This document shows positions 11,775-24,469 of a stretch of 64,000 nt of DNA, one piece after another. The stretch is from Ziziphus jujuba (lineage: Eukaryota; Streptophyta; Magnoliopsida; Rosales; Rhamnaceae), in contig NC_083385.1 in assembly GCF_031755915.1 (NCBI RefSeq), positions 19,241,001 through 19,305,000 on the forward strand, read 5' to 3'. Below the pieces are notes generated by a model, which saw only the letters and a list, made by a program, of their open reading frames with translations, was not told where the DNA came from and did no database searches. Every line of letters begins with the position of its first letter. The first letter of the stretch is position 1. Position numbers and translations under genes: made by a program.

Positions 11775-12835
11775 AGGTTGAAAACAAATTTAGATTTCAA
11801 ATATAAATAGATCGAATTTTCATAATATCCATTAAAATTTTTGAAATTTTATAAAAACTTTTATGGATCCATTAAAATATTTACATCAAATCCTTAATAA
11901 TTTGATTAAAAAATTTATAATATTCATTGAAATTTCAAAAATATTTATAATTTTTTTAATTTTTTTATAAAAGAATTCATAAATATTATTAATGTTTAAT
12001 AAATTATTTTATCAAATTAATTTTAGTGATAATTTTTTTATCTTTTAATTATCTTTCAAGTATTTAATGGTATGAATAAAATAAGGTGAATTAAATTTAA
12101 TAATCTTGATAAATTTTATTTATTGATAAAGTATATATATACTTGCTATACATATAAAATGTATTTATTAGAATCCCATAATTACAAATTAATAGTTGAT
12201 TATATAATAATAGAAAATACTAACATAAAATAATAACATGGAAAAACAATATTATATAAAATTGGCATTGATAGTATTTAAATTAATAATATTAAACAAA
12301 TAAAAATAAAAAGATGATAGAATATATTATATTAAACATAAAAGACAACTACATCTAATATAACATCTTTATAGTTGACATATTAATAATTATACGAAAA
12401 ATTATCAAGAAGATATATTTTTAACCATCTAACAATTCTATAAGTATTAAGATAATATTTATAAAATATAATATAATTGTAATAATTGTTTTATCTTAAT
12501 TAATAAACAATTTTTATTATATGTGTACTTATTTTTACATATTTTTATTAATAATAATTTATTTATTATTATTACCACTTACTATAAATTAAATGAGTAA
12601 AAAAAATATAATATCTATCAATATTTATGTAATTTTATAATCAATTTGATAATTAATTGATTAAATAAACTAATTCTAAAATTTCGATAAAAATTTTTAT
12701 TTTTTTAAATAAATTTCCATCATTTTTATAAATTTTAATCGATATTCAATATTTTCTAATATATCCATGAAAATTTTCATATTTTGATTTTGGATATTTC
12801 ATCGACACTGAAATTTTAAACTTTGTTAACCTAGG
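11775..12835. repeat. AT-rich dispersed repeat, copy 1 (hAT-like family)
   Basis: This block shares ordered words with 24470-25640 and 60240-61575: a left part of short AAATTTTTAT-type phrases ending in TTCATAAATA-TATT, a centre with CATATTAATAATTATA, the line TTTTTAACCATC followed by AATATAATATAATTGTAAT, and a right part with ATCGATATTCAATA. All three copies have the same orientation. The coding remnant seen in copy 3 is almost gone here. Ends are approximate. Confidence 0.65.
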
Positions 12836-13351
12836 AGAGACTTGCCAGAGATTATAAAATGCAAAATGGTTGAGCAATTTATGACTTCTTGTAGAATAGT
12901 AAGATATTGTTGTTTACACATGCAAAAGCCAATAAAAGTTTCAGAAAACATACAAATAAATTATAAATATTTTTTTTATAAAAGAAGAAAAAAGGGTATC
13001 AAACCTCATATTATTAAATTCCTTCTATATAATAATAAGCGAATTGACAAACGTCATTATTCTCCACAGTGTGTATCACAATACCTCAACTAAATATAAA
13101 CTAAAATGACACCGTAAAACAGAAAAAATAACACTCATATTTCAATTTAATACCAAACTCAAACACTGTCAAATAATCAATTGATAGGTTGTCTCTTTAC
13201 AAGAAAATTTTCAAAAAAGAAAAAAAAAAATGTGATGATTAGCCAAATCAGAAAACCAATTACGGGGGAGGAGAATAAAAATAAAGAGGAAAAAAAAAAT
13301 TTGGTCAAGGAACCAAAAAAAAACTAATTCCAAGACGCATGTACAAAAATT
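12836..13351. other. 3' flank of the receptor-kinase gene
   Basis: AT-rich sequence without a supported gene. Its right part should contain the 3' UTR of the minus-strand receptor-kinase gene. An open stretch at 12842-13093 has no recognisable features. Confidence 0.4.
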
Positions 13352-16300
13352 TCAAACAGATATAGAACAAATATCCTCAAAGACTTGTCTGATGTTAGGC
13401 CTCTCATTTACAGGGAGAATACACCTGAGTGACACTGCAAGCAACTCATCCATTGCTTTTGAGGGTTCTTCCCCACCAGCAATGTCTCTGTCAATACAAT
13501 CCATTCCCCTTCCTTCTTGATCACAAAGCCGAACCCAATCCGTAAGATCAACTGCGCTCGACTGACCTGATATAATGTCACCAGCACTTCTTCTGGTTAA
13601 TAGTTCCATCAGGATCACACCGAAAGCATATACATCAGCTTTGAAAGATGGGATTGGTTTAGCTGAAGAAGCAAGTTCTGGAGCTCGGTATCCAAGCGCT
13701 CCCATATTCAATATCTGCTCTGCAATGCCAGCAGGTGTCATTAAACGATGAAGACTGTAATCAGTAAGACGAGCATCATACTCAGCGCCTACTAGAAGTA
13801 CATTAGTTGGCTTTAAGTTTCCATGTGGCAAGCCTCTATCATGAAGGTACAATAGACACCGAGCAACATCCACTGCAACTTTTAGTCTTTGATTGAATGA
13901 TAATGGAGGGTATCTTCGAGGTGTGGTCTCTGTAAACATTACATAGATGAAATACTCTAAAATAAGTAGCCCATAGCATGTCACATGCTTTTGCAAATAC
14001 AAGTGCATATGTACAAATCAAAAAATTATAAGCACAATGTCTCTGTGGATGCACTCGTTGGGTCACATTTTAGAAATACCAGAACACTTCCAAAAATTAA
14101 CAATGGTAACCCAAAAATAAATTACGTTTTGTCATCTTATCTAGTTGCTTGTGGCAATTAACAGCACCAAGTTTCTTAATAATCCTAGAATTTCATACCT
14201 ATGAAGATACATTTGTCCCAGAGCACAGAGAATCTAGAATAAAAGCAATAGCAGCATGGCTATCATGATCATACAAGTCTTTCACAGGTCTCATTTCGCC
14301 AATGATCATTTGATCCTTTCACTTCTTATTTGTACATATGATCATATACTACCGCTAGTTTTCACTCATGTTACAGCTAATCTTTTTATGTAGCATATTA
14401 ACTAACAATAGTGTCACATTCAAGCTGTTGCATAGCATATTTGGTAAGTTAATGATAGATGTTGATAATAGAAATCTATTTTCATGTAAACCTAAATTCT
14501 GAAACTTCAATAGAAATCTATTTCAAGAAACTTTATTATCGATGCTACCCAGTAAGTCAGGATCGCAACTTGCCATATTCATTTCATGCCCAGCCTGGAT
14601 TTGAACCCAATCATGGCCAAAAAGCATGCTGATAAAGAAAAAAGGTAGACAAACAAATAGTAAAATGCTTTTCTAACATATTTCTATAGAAATTAACCCA
14701 ATTGTCACATGTAAAGGATTTGTTACATAATGCATTGGAGTTTCATTGATAGTCTGACATTTAAGGGCGAAGTATGAACCAGAAATTGTGAAAGATTTTA
14801 CCAGATATGTACCATTTTTTATTCTGGTGTAAATTAAATCTGACAACAAGAAAATATATCAAAACAAAAAGTTGAAGTGTAATACACATTTTATGCATGG
14901 AGGATTCTTTTTGGATAAGACTTTTAAGTGGATATTAATGTACTCGCAATTAATAGCAGCACAGTAGAACCAAAGGTTGGAAAAAAGAAAACTTGATAAG
15001 ATGCATTGCAGAAGTATCTTAAAAAATCAACAAGAATAAAAACAATGTCAATAATTTAATAGAAATTAGGTTTCTAGAGTTCTACCATAAAGATGGAGAG
15101 CCAAGCTATCTCCCTGGAAATAGTCTGCTAAAAGAAGCCTCTCTTGTTCTCTGGGTCCCCAGTAGTAAGCCCTTAATGGGACAATGTTGGGATGCCTTAT
15201 AGAACCAATCCTTTTAACTTCCTTCGCAAATTCTTTTTTGTGTTTGACCAGTCCTACCCGTAGCCATTTCACAGTCAACATATGCCCACTGTGTAGTGTA
15301 GCTTTGTACAGAGTTCCATGGCTGCTTCTGCCAAGTACTTCTGCTGGAGCTCGAGACAGTTCCTCAGCAGTGAATGCCAGTGAACTATCCAGGAAAAACA
15401 ATTCTCCAGCCAACCGATCTGGTGAGTACACATCCAACATCACAGGTTGTTCACATGCTTCTATAAAACGAGGGGAGGAAGATAATGGGGAACCAGGGGA
15501 GGATTTCCTTCCAGAAGTTGCTGGATGATTATCTAGGGGATTCACAGAAGCTGAAGTTGTTGCCACTTCACCTGGCAAACCATGTTCAGCAATTTCAGTT
15601 ACGAACTCTGTCTGCCCCGATAATGACCTTGATTTTGAAGTTAGCAAGTGATCATGTGAAAAGCTCAATGATGTTGGTGGGGGCTGATCATTTGTGTGGA
15701 AGTTGAAAAGTGAAGGCCGTGTAAATCTTCCTAACTTCACATCCCTCCCTGTACTTTGACCTCCAAATCCACTTCTTCCATGAAAATCTTTATGCTGCGA
15801 TCGATGATAAACCAGTAAAACAAAAACTATCATCGCAGCAGCTCCAAGTGAGGCTAAAATGATTGCTACTCTAATATTTCCCTTCGAACTCTGATGTCTC
15901 CCTTGATTATTAATACTACCCGGAATAGAAGTTGGAGGTGGCAAATCATTCGGTATGCTTAGCAAGCTATTTCCAGGACGAAATGAAGTTTCAGGGAATC
16001 TTCTCAAATTTACAGGAAGAGTACCCGATAGATCATTGTTCGAGACATTGAATACTTTTAAGCTTGGTGGAAGATTATCAGGGATATGACCACTAAATTT
16101 GTTGTCAGATAAATCAAGATACTCCAACTTACCAAGTTTACCTAATTCACTAGGTAGATGTCCTGAAAAATTGTTCTTTGCAAGATTCAGCAATTTGAGA
16201 CCCACCACGTTCCCTACATCTGGAGGCAGGGCACCTAACAAAGAATTACTGGAGAGATCGAGATATTCGATCAATGGATCTAAAGGTAAAGATAATAGTT

Positions 16301-19300
16301 CACTTACATGTGAACCTCGAAGGGAAAGAGGGCCAGTAAAATGATTTCCTGAAAGATTGAGTCTTGTCAAAGTCCCCGAAGTGAAGAAACTACCAGGAAT
16401 AGGACCATTAAGCTCATTTAAACTTAGGTCAACCGTTGACAATCGAGGACATGTCTCCAATAAAGAAGGCAAATTACCTTCTACAGAATTATTTCTTAGA
16501 TTAAGTGTCATTAGATTCCCACACTGTTTAGTCAAGTTTGGAAAGCTTCCCGACAACTTGTTTGAACTCATATCAAGAACCTCTAAACTAGCTTCCCAGT
16601 TCTGTATAATCGATACATCAGCAGAGATCATATTACTACTCAAATCCATAACTACACACTCCCTTGGAATTGTGGGCAATGATCCTGACAAACTGTTTGA
16701 TGAAAGATTCAAAAATCTTAAACTTGTAGAGTTAATTCCAGGAATCGAACCTGTAGAATTATAAACAGAAAAATCAGATACTTCATACATTGTATTAAGT
16801 TTTAGTTTACTCACATAAAGAAAAAGATCAGATCCACAATCACCTATTTCTTAATACAACCAGTACAAAAAGGAAAAAAATAATCAAAGAAAAGGAAACA
16901 CATATCGAACATACACATAATCAGAAGAGAACCAAAATTTGGAAATAGACGCAATCAAATATGACTAGCTCAATAAAGAATGAGCAAGTAGTCACATTTA
17001 TCAAATAGATTAGTAAAAACAAGTGCACGCAACAACCACCAAACATATGAAATGATAGTTGTGTTGACTAAAAGTATAACTACTTAAAGAATCAAAATAT
17101 TTAACAAGATTTTCCATTCCAAACTTAACATGCATCTACAAGTAACTGCAGAATCCATATGCATACATCATAAGCATAGTGATCTCTACAGTTTCCCAGA
17201 AGAATCTCAGATTATTAACCACAGGAAAGAACCAACAATGTTCTATTCTGAGTATTCTCAAATAAATTTCTACAACAACATATCGATAAACTAAAAGTAT
17301 GGAAAATTTAAGAAAAACACATTAATTACAGAATAATCAAATGACTAACAAAACTGCAAAGTAATTTAGTTACTACACCAACACATAAGAAAAGTTTCAA
17401 ATACTTTTGAATAGTGAAAGTTTTTCTAGCATATGATTGCAAAGATTTTATCGTGGTTTACAGTAACTATAATATGATTTGACTGGCTGCAAGTCTAGTA
17501 AGTGTTGAACTAATAAACGCTGAAATCAAGAAACCCTCCAGTACACCAACAGAAATTATAAAAAGGAAAAAAGAAACTTGATACTTTAATGATATGCAAA
17601 GGAAATCAGTTTGTATATGATGTAATTTGTTTCAATACTACTGTATCCACGGTATGCACTTTATCTATACCAGCATCAAATGTTGGATTCTGCTGAAAGG
17701 AAATTTAAAACATACCAGTAGGCCATTGAGAAGCACGCAATGGGACTATAGAAAGGTGGAAAGATTGTCTATCGGTTTCACTTAGATGGGTTCATGAATT
17801 ACCCTAATAATCTGGAAAATCCCTCAATTAAATGATAGCTTGATCACAAGCAGGCATTGGAAATTTCAATACATACTGTTTTTGTAAAAATGATGCTCAG
17901 GAACCCATTTCTGAAATACTAGTGTTTATTTTGTCCTTTAAAACCATGAAAAGCTTACTTTTTCTATATTGTTATGTTTATTTCTACTTAGGAAAACGTC
18001 CTCTTCTATGAATTTATTCACAACCACAAAGACAGAGAGGAGAGGAGATTCCAAGCAAAGACAAATGTCACCATTCAGAATCTTGACTAGCCACTCAAGG
18101 GATCCAATCTCCAAAACTACCAACATAATATAGCAGCTAAATAGAAGCCACTTTTAGTGTTACCCCTGATACTACCCATTTAATATTAGGTTACCATTTT
18201 AGTCTTAAGGTGATAGAAGTTTACTTAGTAGCATTAGATAAGGAAAATAAAACTATTTAAAACATATATAAAATCACATGCAAATAAAAGTTAAAAGCCT
18301 TGGAAATCTTTTTTTTTTTTTTTTTTGGGTTGCAGAACCAAGAGATGAGAGAATGAGTCCATGGGATCATAGCCTTCTACAAATTCTGACAGGGAAATAT
18401 CAGATGGGACGCTTTACATATCATGTTAAAGGACCATAAACTTGATTAATTCAATGGTTAGATTCATATGGAATATATTACATATGAGCTATGCCTGAGC
18501 CACAAATTCATATGAGAAGGAAAGATTACTTAATTCTTCAACTGTGCAAACAGAAAAAGGAATATCATCCAAATGAAAGGCTAATTGGATAGGTGGGATC
18601 TTCATCCAGAAAAAGCGCAACATAAGGTAAACCGACTTAACAAATAACAAATGTTAATGAACTAACAACAGAATTTAAATTGGTAGAAATCATTTTTCTT
18701 CATACAAAAGCAAATGTCCACATAATTGCACTGTAACAACAAGTATCTTAACAGACATTTACTATAATCGACTTTCTCAATAGATATGTGATAGGTGCCG
18801 CCTATGGAGGCCTATGGAGATAACGTTCAATGCACCCTAGTGCATAATGAATTATGTCTCCTGAAGCAAGCTTAGACTTGGTGTAATGCAGTATGCCCCT
18901 ATTATCCAAGATTAGTACATCAAACCTTGAAAGAATTCAAATCATACCATAATTTTAAAGTAAGCTGAATGCAAATCTATATTATTTAATAGTCATTTGG
19001 ACCTTCAGATAACCCTTGAGGATTCACAGGCAAAGAAGAGTTATTTTAAGGATTTCATGACAGGTTGATATTTCAAATTCATTTAAATCAACAAAGTAGC
19101 TATCCAACTCATGTCTTCTATATGATTACAAATTAGACCATCTTGCGCACTTGACCTTGCCTCAGCAAATAGGAGGTTTTGGGGATTTTGAATTTGTGGG
19201 CCCAAGATTGCCTATGCTACACAGATCTGACAACATGCATACAGAAACACAGAGATGCTGCATTCCCCAGTACAACAACAAAATGCCACAAGATCCTACA

Positions 19301-20806
19301 CCTAGAATCAGGTATATGTCTAATCTGTAAACAAGTCAATTAATTTCGGTTTCACCTCTAATTTCAGATTATTAAATCAACATGAGCCCCATGGATATGT
19401 TAAGCTATAAATATACATTTACAAGAACCCAAAAGCAGACTATTTCAAATCACACCTATAGCATTACTTCCAGATATTAGGCCCTTAGGCCAGTATAAAC
19501 ATGCAATCCCTGTCGCTAAGGTAGACATATTTTCTAGGCCCATTGCTAGATAAGCTTTATGTTATTTCAGGAAAGATAAATATATATCAAACAAGGAAAT
19601 TTTAGATTGTAACACCATCTTCTATGTAAAAAGCATTTAAAAGTCATGGATACCAACTTGAATTCAAATGAAGAAGGCATGTAACACACAAAACAGGCAG
19701 CGCAACGATTACAAGCTCCCAAGCTTAGTAACAAGTCAACCTATCAAATACCCACTCAGGATATAGATGCAAACCATTCTTCCACAGACTAAAATTTATT
19801 AATATATATATATATATATGCCAGTTTTGTTTTTTGAGAATATAACATAATTAAATGAGAAAAGAAAGACGAAAAGTCAACCTGTGAATCCATTGTTGCT
19901 AAGATCCAATTCTTCCAATTGTAAAGAAGTTTCCAACAGCTCCTCTGGTATTGGCCCGAACAACTGACTGTTTCCCAGACGCAAAACCCGCAAATTAGGC
20001 AGCGACCCAAACGAGGGAAGCTGATCATTGACCTGATTATCACCCAAATCCAAGACTCGCAGGTTCCGAAACAACTGGATAGCTTCACCTCTAAAGAAAC
20101 CACTCAACTTATTATGACTCAAATTCAAATAATGCACGGTGTTTGCCAAGCTCGAAATCTTCTCCAAAGCAACAGATAGCCGACCAGAAAAGCCATTGTA
20201 GCTCAAATCAACATGCTCCACGTTTCTCAGCTCCGACACCAAGTCAACAATGTCGCCATGGAAGTCATTGGAGTGCAAATCCAACACTTTGAGCTGCTGA
20301 AGATTCATGAACACACTCGGAAACCCACCTGTGAACTTGTTCTTCGACAAATTGAGGTACCTCATATCCCACATGTCTTTGATCCGAAGCGGGATCGGCC
20401 CGTAGAAGCTATTCCCCGACAGATCCAAATGCTGCAACGAAGCCATGGACCCCAATGCCGGGGCGACCCGACCCGTGAAATTGTTCCCGGAGAGACTGAG
20501 ATTTCTGAGAGCCCCAAGCCCAGTCAGAGTGTTGAACTTCAATTCCCCACCGAGCCCGAGCCTGTCGAGGACTATGGCGCTGACATTGCCGTTCTCGTCG
20601 CATTCCAAACCGGTCCACTGACGAGGGCAAGCGTCGGGTTCTTGAAGCGGAGTGTAGTTCCATGAGTCCAAGACCCTGCGAAGCGGGTCAGTTTGGATCC
20701 CCTTTTTGAATTCAAGTAGGGATCGGAGCTCCGACTGAGAGGCGGAGAAGACAGTGGAGACGAAGAGCAGAGGAAGAAAATAAAGAATGTGACCAGGAAG
20801 ATTCAT
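13352..20806 (-). CDS. LRR receptor-like kinase, probable inactive (At5g10020 type)
   Basis: There are three coding exons: 19882-20806, 15086-16750 and 13352-13929, with phase-1 junctions ACAG|GTTGAC...CTACAG|GTTCG and TATG|GTAGAA...TTACAG|AGACC. Together they give 1055 aa, close to the Arabidopsis relative. I chose the ATG at 20806 because it gives a clean signal peptide (MNLPGHILYFLPLLFVSTVF) followed by the LRR N-terminal domain (ELRSLLEFKKGI...W.G..C). About 20 leucine-rich repeats fill residues 80-570. One membrane segment lies near 603-623 (VAIILASLGAAAMIVFVLLVY), and a Ser-rich juxtamembrane region follows. The kinase-like domain has a GRSSHG loop (782-787) and the VAIK-type Lys in TVKW (803). 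HRD is replaced by HGN (899-901) and DFG by DYS (920-922), so catalysis is doubtful. It probably acts at the plasma membrane as a co-receptor or scaffold. Intron 1 is 3.1 kb and shows no other gene. Confidence 0.93.
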
Positions 20807-21190
20807 CGGATTCCCCACCAAAAAAAAAAAAAAAAAAGAACAACTAATGGTTCATTTTCATTTATTGAGAGCGAAGCAAACAAAAGAGAAAATAACAGAG
20901 TTCTCAAAAAACCCTAGATTGAGAACCCAGCCAAAAAAACAAAAAAAAAAGATAGAAGAAGAAGGAACCCAAACAAAAAAGAAAAAAGAATAGGGTTTTA
21001 TTATATCCTTGGGAACTTGTAAAGATGGAAAATAAAAAAGAGAGCTTTAGAGAGAGAAAGAGAAAGGGAACGAATGTGTGAAGAGAGAGAGAGAGAGAGA
21101 AAAATCCGTTAAAAATGGCGGTTCTGGGTCAGGTGTGTGTAGAGTGTTGGTTGGTGAAGGTGAGTAACTACAGTCTGTAAAGGACCATGC
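20807..21190 (-). promoter_or_regulatory. 5' leader and proximal promoter of the receptor-kinase gene
   Basis: This is the upstream side of the minus-strand gene. On the minus strand it is pyrimidine-rich (the plus strand shows poly-A at 20820-20837 and GAGA runs at 21050-21100), typical of plant 5' leaders and Y-patch core promoters. No convincing TATA box was picked out. The element is placed by position only. Confidence 0.4.
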
Positions 21191-21191
21191 C

Positions 21192-21352
21192 CCTCCTCTC
21201 TTCTCTCTCTTCTCCCACTCTCTTTCTCTCTCTAAACTCTCTCTCTCTCTCTCTCTCTCTTGCTCGCTCTGCCCCCACTCACATGCTACTTAACGCCGTT
21301 AATGAAAAAGAGAGAGAGAGAGAGAGAGAGAGAGTTACTGTTTTAGAGAAAG
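21192..21352. repeat. Facing CT and GA microsatellites
   Basis: A (CT)n run at 21237-21260, inside a wider CT-rich stretch from 21192, is followed about 50 bases later by a (GA)n run at 21309-21334. The two tracts are complementary and could pair as a stem. They lie just upstream of the receptor-kinase gene. GAGA-type tracts are common in plant promoters and leaders. Confidence 0.75.
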
Positions 21353-22632
21353 AGAGAGATAGGTCAAGGTTTGTGTTTTTGGTTTTTACTACATGTAAAT
21401 GGCAAATGGGTATGAGTTTTTTTTTTTGGTTTCATTTTTTTTTCCTTTTTTGGAATTTTTTTTTTTATGTGAATTTTCTTTTTTGGGATGTATATTAATT
21501 TGGAAGATTGAGAATGTTATATGACTTTTGAGTACCCTGAGCTGTCATGGTAAAGTTTTTTCTTCTCTGGTTTTTTTGAATTTTTAAGAGTGGCAGAAAA
21601 TTGTATGGATTTTTGTTATCGATTTTTTTTTATCACTGACGAAATTGAATGAATTTTTTTAAAATTTTTGTAGGGGTTTTTTATTTTTGAGAGTTTTTAT
21701 ATTTTGATCGTATAATGAGCATTATGCATTGACGCTGTGTTTTATTTTTATTTTTTTATTTTTTTATTTTTTTATTTTTTTATTTTTTTTATTTTTTTAT
21801 TTTTTAAACTTTGTACAATGCATTGAGGATGATGTGTTTTGACTTGGAATGTTTGAATAAAATTTGAAACCCAATTGATGGTTGATAATGGACTCTAAAA
21901 TAAATAAATAAAGTAGTGACGTTAACAATTAGTAAAAAAAAAAAAAAAAAACCAGTATTTTATTGGATAAATATTTGCTGTAAGGATTTAAATTTCAAAT
22001 TTCAATCATTTTTTTTGGGGTAAATTCTAATTTCCATCTTTGATATGATAAAAAAAATATTGCCGAAGGAGACAAAAAGTTTTTTTTTTATTTTTTATTA
22101 AGTGATAGGAGACATAAAGTTGTGCAAATTGGGGGAAAAAAATGAGTTAGGAATTTAAAGATTTATAGGAATGAGTAGAAAAAGTAAATATGGGTTTTGC
22201 CAATACAAGGATGGGAATTACATGCTAGAAAGTTGTAAAAACAACTTGCATATTATTGTTACCAAAAAAACAAAGATGCGTACTATAACAGGCTAATAGC
22301 TATTTTGCATTTGGCCATTATATAATTAATTTCAGAGCAAAAAGGGTTATATGGGACGCTACAATATAAAAATGGCACTCTTTTCTTGACATAAAAATGG
22401 TACTCTTTTCTTCTTCTTCTTCTCCTTCTTCTCCTTTTTTTTTTTTTTTTTCTCTGTGAAATCAATCCAAAATATATAAATTATAATTAAGTCTTGAGTT
22501 TTATTGATTTTGATTTTGTTGTTGGGGAAATAATTTTGAATTTTGTAATATTGGGATTTGGGTGGGATTTGCAAGTGGTTATTATCTCTCATTGTTGATG
22601 GGAATTTTTTAGAATTTGGTTTCTACTTTAAA

Positions 22633-22693
<61 letters not shown>

Positions 22694-23198
22694 TGAATTT
22701 CAATGTTCAAACCACTTAATAGATAATAATATTATCACCATCCATGGATACGAATTTTTTAAAAATTTTCAACTTATATTGGTTGCTACACCTTTTCCCA
22801 CAAAATAGAAACTCATAGAAATCATTCAAATTCTAGCAAATCTTAGAATGAATCAAACATGATATTTTATCCTCATCTGATCTTAGATCCCCAGTGCTTC
22901 CTTGATTTTAATTTTCTTTTCTTTTTTTTATTTTTTTAAAATTTTGAATGCAAAAAATTAAGATGATTGCCAAATCATTAATACGTGGCATCCCAATCAT
23001 AAGATAGCTGAAAAAAGCCTGTCTAATCATTGGTGAGAAAAGAAGAAAATTTATAGTTCTTTTTTCTTTTTTTTCCTTTATTTTTTTTTTAATTCAAAAT
23101 GTATTCCTCCAAGTTCATCGGCCCCTACAAGTAGAAATAACAGTCATCGACATGTACTCATAAGTGCAATTTCGAAACATTTTTTTCCATACAATTAG
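21353..23198. other. AT-rich intergenic region with simple repeats
   Basis: No gene is supported. The region holds an 8-base tandem repeat of the form TTTTTTAT (21741-21805), a CTT/TCC-rich tract (22408-22452), and a compound (AT)n(GA)n microsatellite at 22641-22693. The open stretches here translate low-complexity DNA. Confidence 0.6.
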
Positions 23199-23877
23199 AC
23201 CTGGCAATTTGGGTCATAACACGGCAACATGATTCGAAAACGATACGAAATAAATGTATTTGGATTTATTATAAATAGGTTCGGATCATAATCGGGTTAA
23301 TCCATTTAACACGATTATTAATCGTGTCATTTTCAGATTAACCTGTTTAATTCGAAATTGACCCGTTACGACCCATTTACTAAACGTGTCAGTTTCAACC
23401 CGACACGATTATATACCTATTACAACCCATTTAAATTTAATTTTAAATTAATATTTTATCACTAATATAATATTTAATAACTAAAAAATATTATAAATTA
23501 AAAATTTTATAAAAATAATTTTCTATTATTAATTTTTTAAAAACAAAAAATACATCTTTAATAAAACAAAAACATAAAAATAAAAAAAAATAAATTTTTT
23601 TTCGGGTTAATAGGTTAATTTTTGGGTTAACGAGTTAATGGATTAGTTTTCGGATTAATAGGTCAATTTCAGGTCAACGGATTAATAGGTTAAGACGATC
23701 CGTTAAAATAATCGTGTTAAACGGGTCGTGTCGTGTTGACCTGTTTATAAACAGGTCTGGTTAGTGTTTTAGATACCTGACACAATTAATAAATGGGTCG
23801 TGTTCGGGTTAGATATTTTTGACATGATTATTAAACGGATTAATACGAACACGACCCACGAACACAAATTGCCAGGT
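23199..23877. mobile_element. Foldback / MITE-like element, about 680 bp
   Basis: The two ends are inverted copies: ACCTGGCAATTTG at 23199-23211 and CAAATTGCCAGGT at 23865-23877. Weaker inverted similarity runs further in. The inside has many small palindromic or repeated words (variants of ACGGGTCGTGTC, GGTTAATAGGTTAA and TGTTTATAAACA), so the whole element can fold. There is no coding capacity. TACAATTAG occurs just outside the left end and about 10 bases beyond the right end, so the exact target duplication is unclear. It is most likely a non-autonomous DNA transposon; the superfamily is not settled. Confidence 0.65.
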
Positions 23878-24469
23878 ATACATACAATACAATTAGGGCC
23901 TTAAATTTTGTCAAACATTATTTGATAAAATGTTACTACCAGAAAGTCTGGTATATATTTAAAGAGATATTTTAGGATATGAAGTATCTATATTCAAATT
24001 TAAAAAATATTAATTTTGAATACGATCCATATCATAAAATTATTCTATATTTAAAAATACAATAAAAAAAATAATCATAATAAAATCAAAATTAGAAACA
24101 AATTTAAACAAGAAAAATGTTATTACTTACTATTGGTGAAAAAAATTAAAACGATATGGCAGTATTTTATTGATAAGTAATACTCATTTTAAACAATATT
24201 ATTCATTTTAAAACCATTTTAAAGTTCGTAAAAATGAAAATTTTTCCTTTGGTGGTGGGAATTTGAATGTCCCCACCAAGACTGACTAGTCATTTGATTA
24301 TTTGCACGATGAATTGGTGCAATTCTAGTACTAATTTGTCTGAAAAAGAAGTACTCCTTTTGTTTGGACGGCTAGGATTTGCAGTTAGAATGTCAAAGAT
24401 GGCAGACATTGAAGGTCAAATAATGGGTGACCACGAATGGTCCATGTTGCATTCATGATAGTGTTTTCA
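23878..24469. other. Intergenic sequence, nothing recognised
   Basis: AT-rich at first, then a less AT-rich stretch (24245-24460) that contains a 63-codon open frame without recognisable similarity. I cannot support a gene here. Confidence 0.4.

Noticed and set aside
13839..14066. 75-codon minus-strand open stretch
   Set aside because: Overlaps kinase exon 3 in another frame and runs into the intron.
15184..16764. Long plus-strand open stretches at 15184-15528, 16099-16344 and 16357-16764
   Set aside because: Antisense shadows of the leucine-rich receptor-kinase exon on the minus strand.
20213..20665. Plus-strand 150-codon open stretch
   Set aside because: Antisense shadow of exon 1 of the receptor-kinase gene.
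20806..20821. Receptor-kinase start five codons earlier
   Set aside because: That upstream codon is TTG. The first ATG is at 20806 and gives a better signal peptide.
21187..21498. 103-codon open stretch upstream of the receptor kinase
   Set aside because: Translation of CT and GA microsatellites and poly-T; low complexity.
22283..22592. Lys/Arg-rich minus-strand open stretches
   Set aside because: They translate a CTT/TTC-rich simple repeat.
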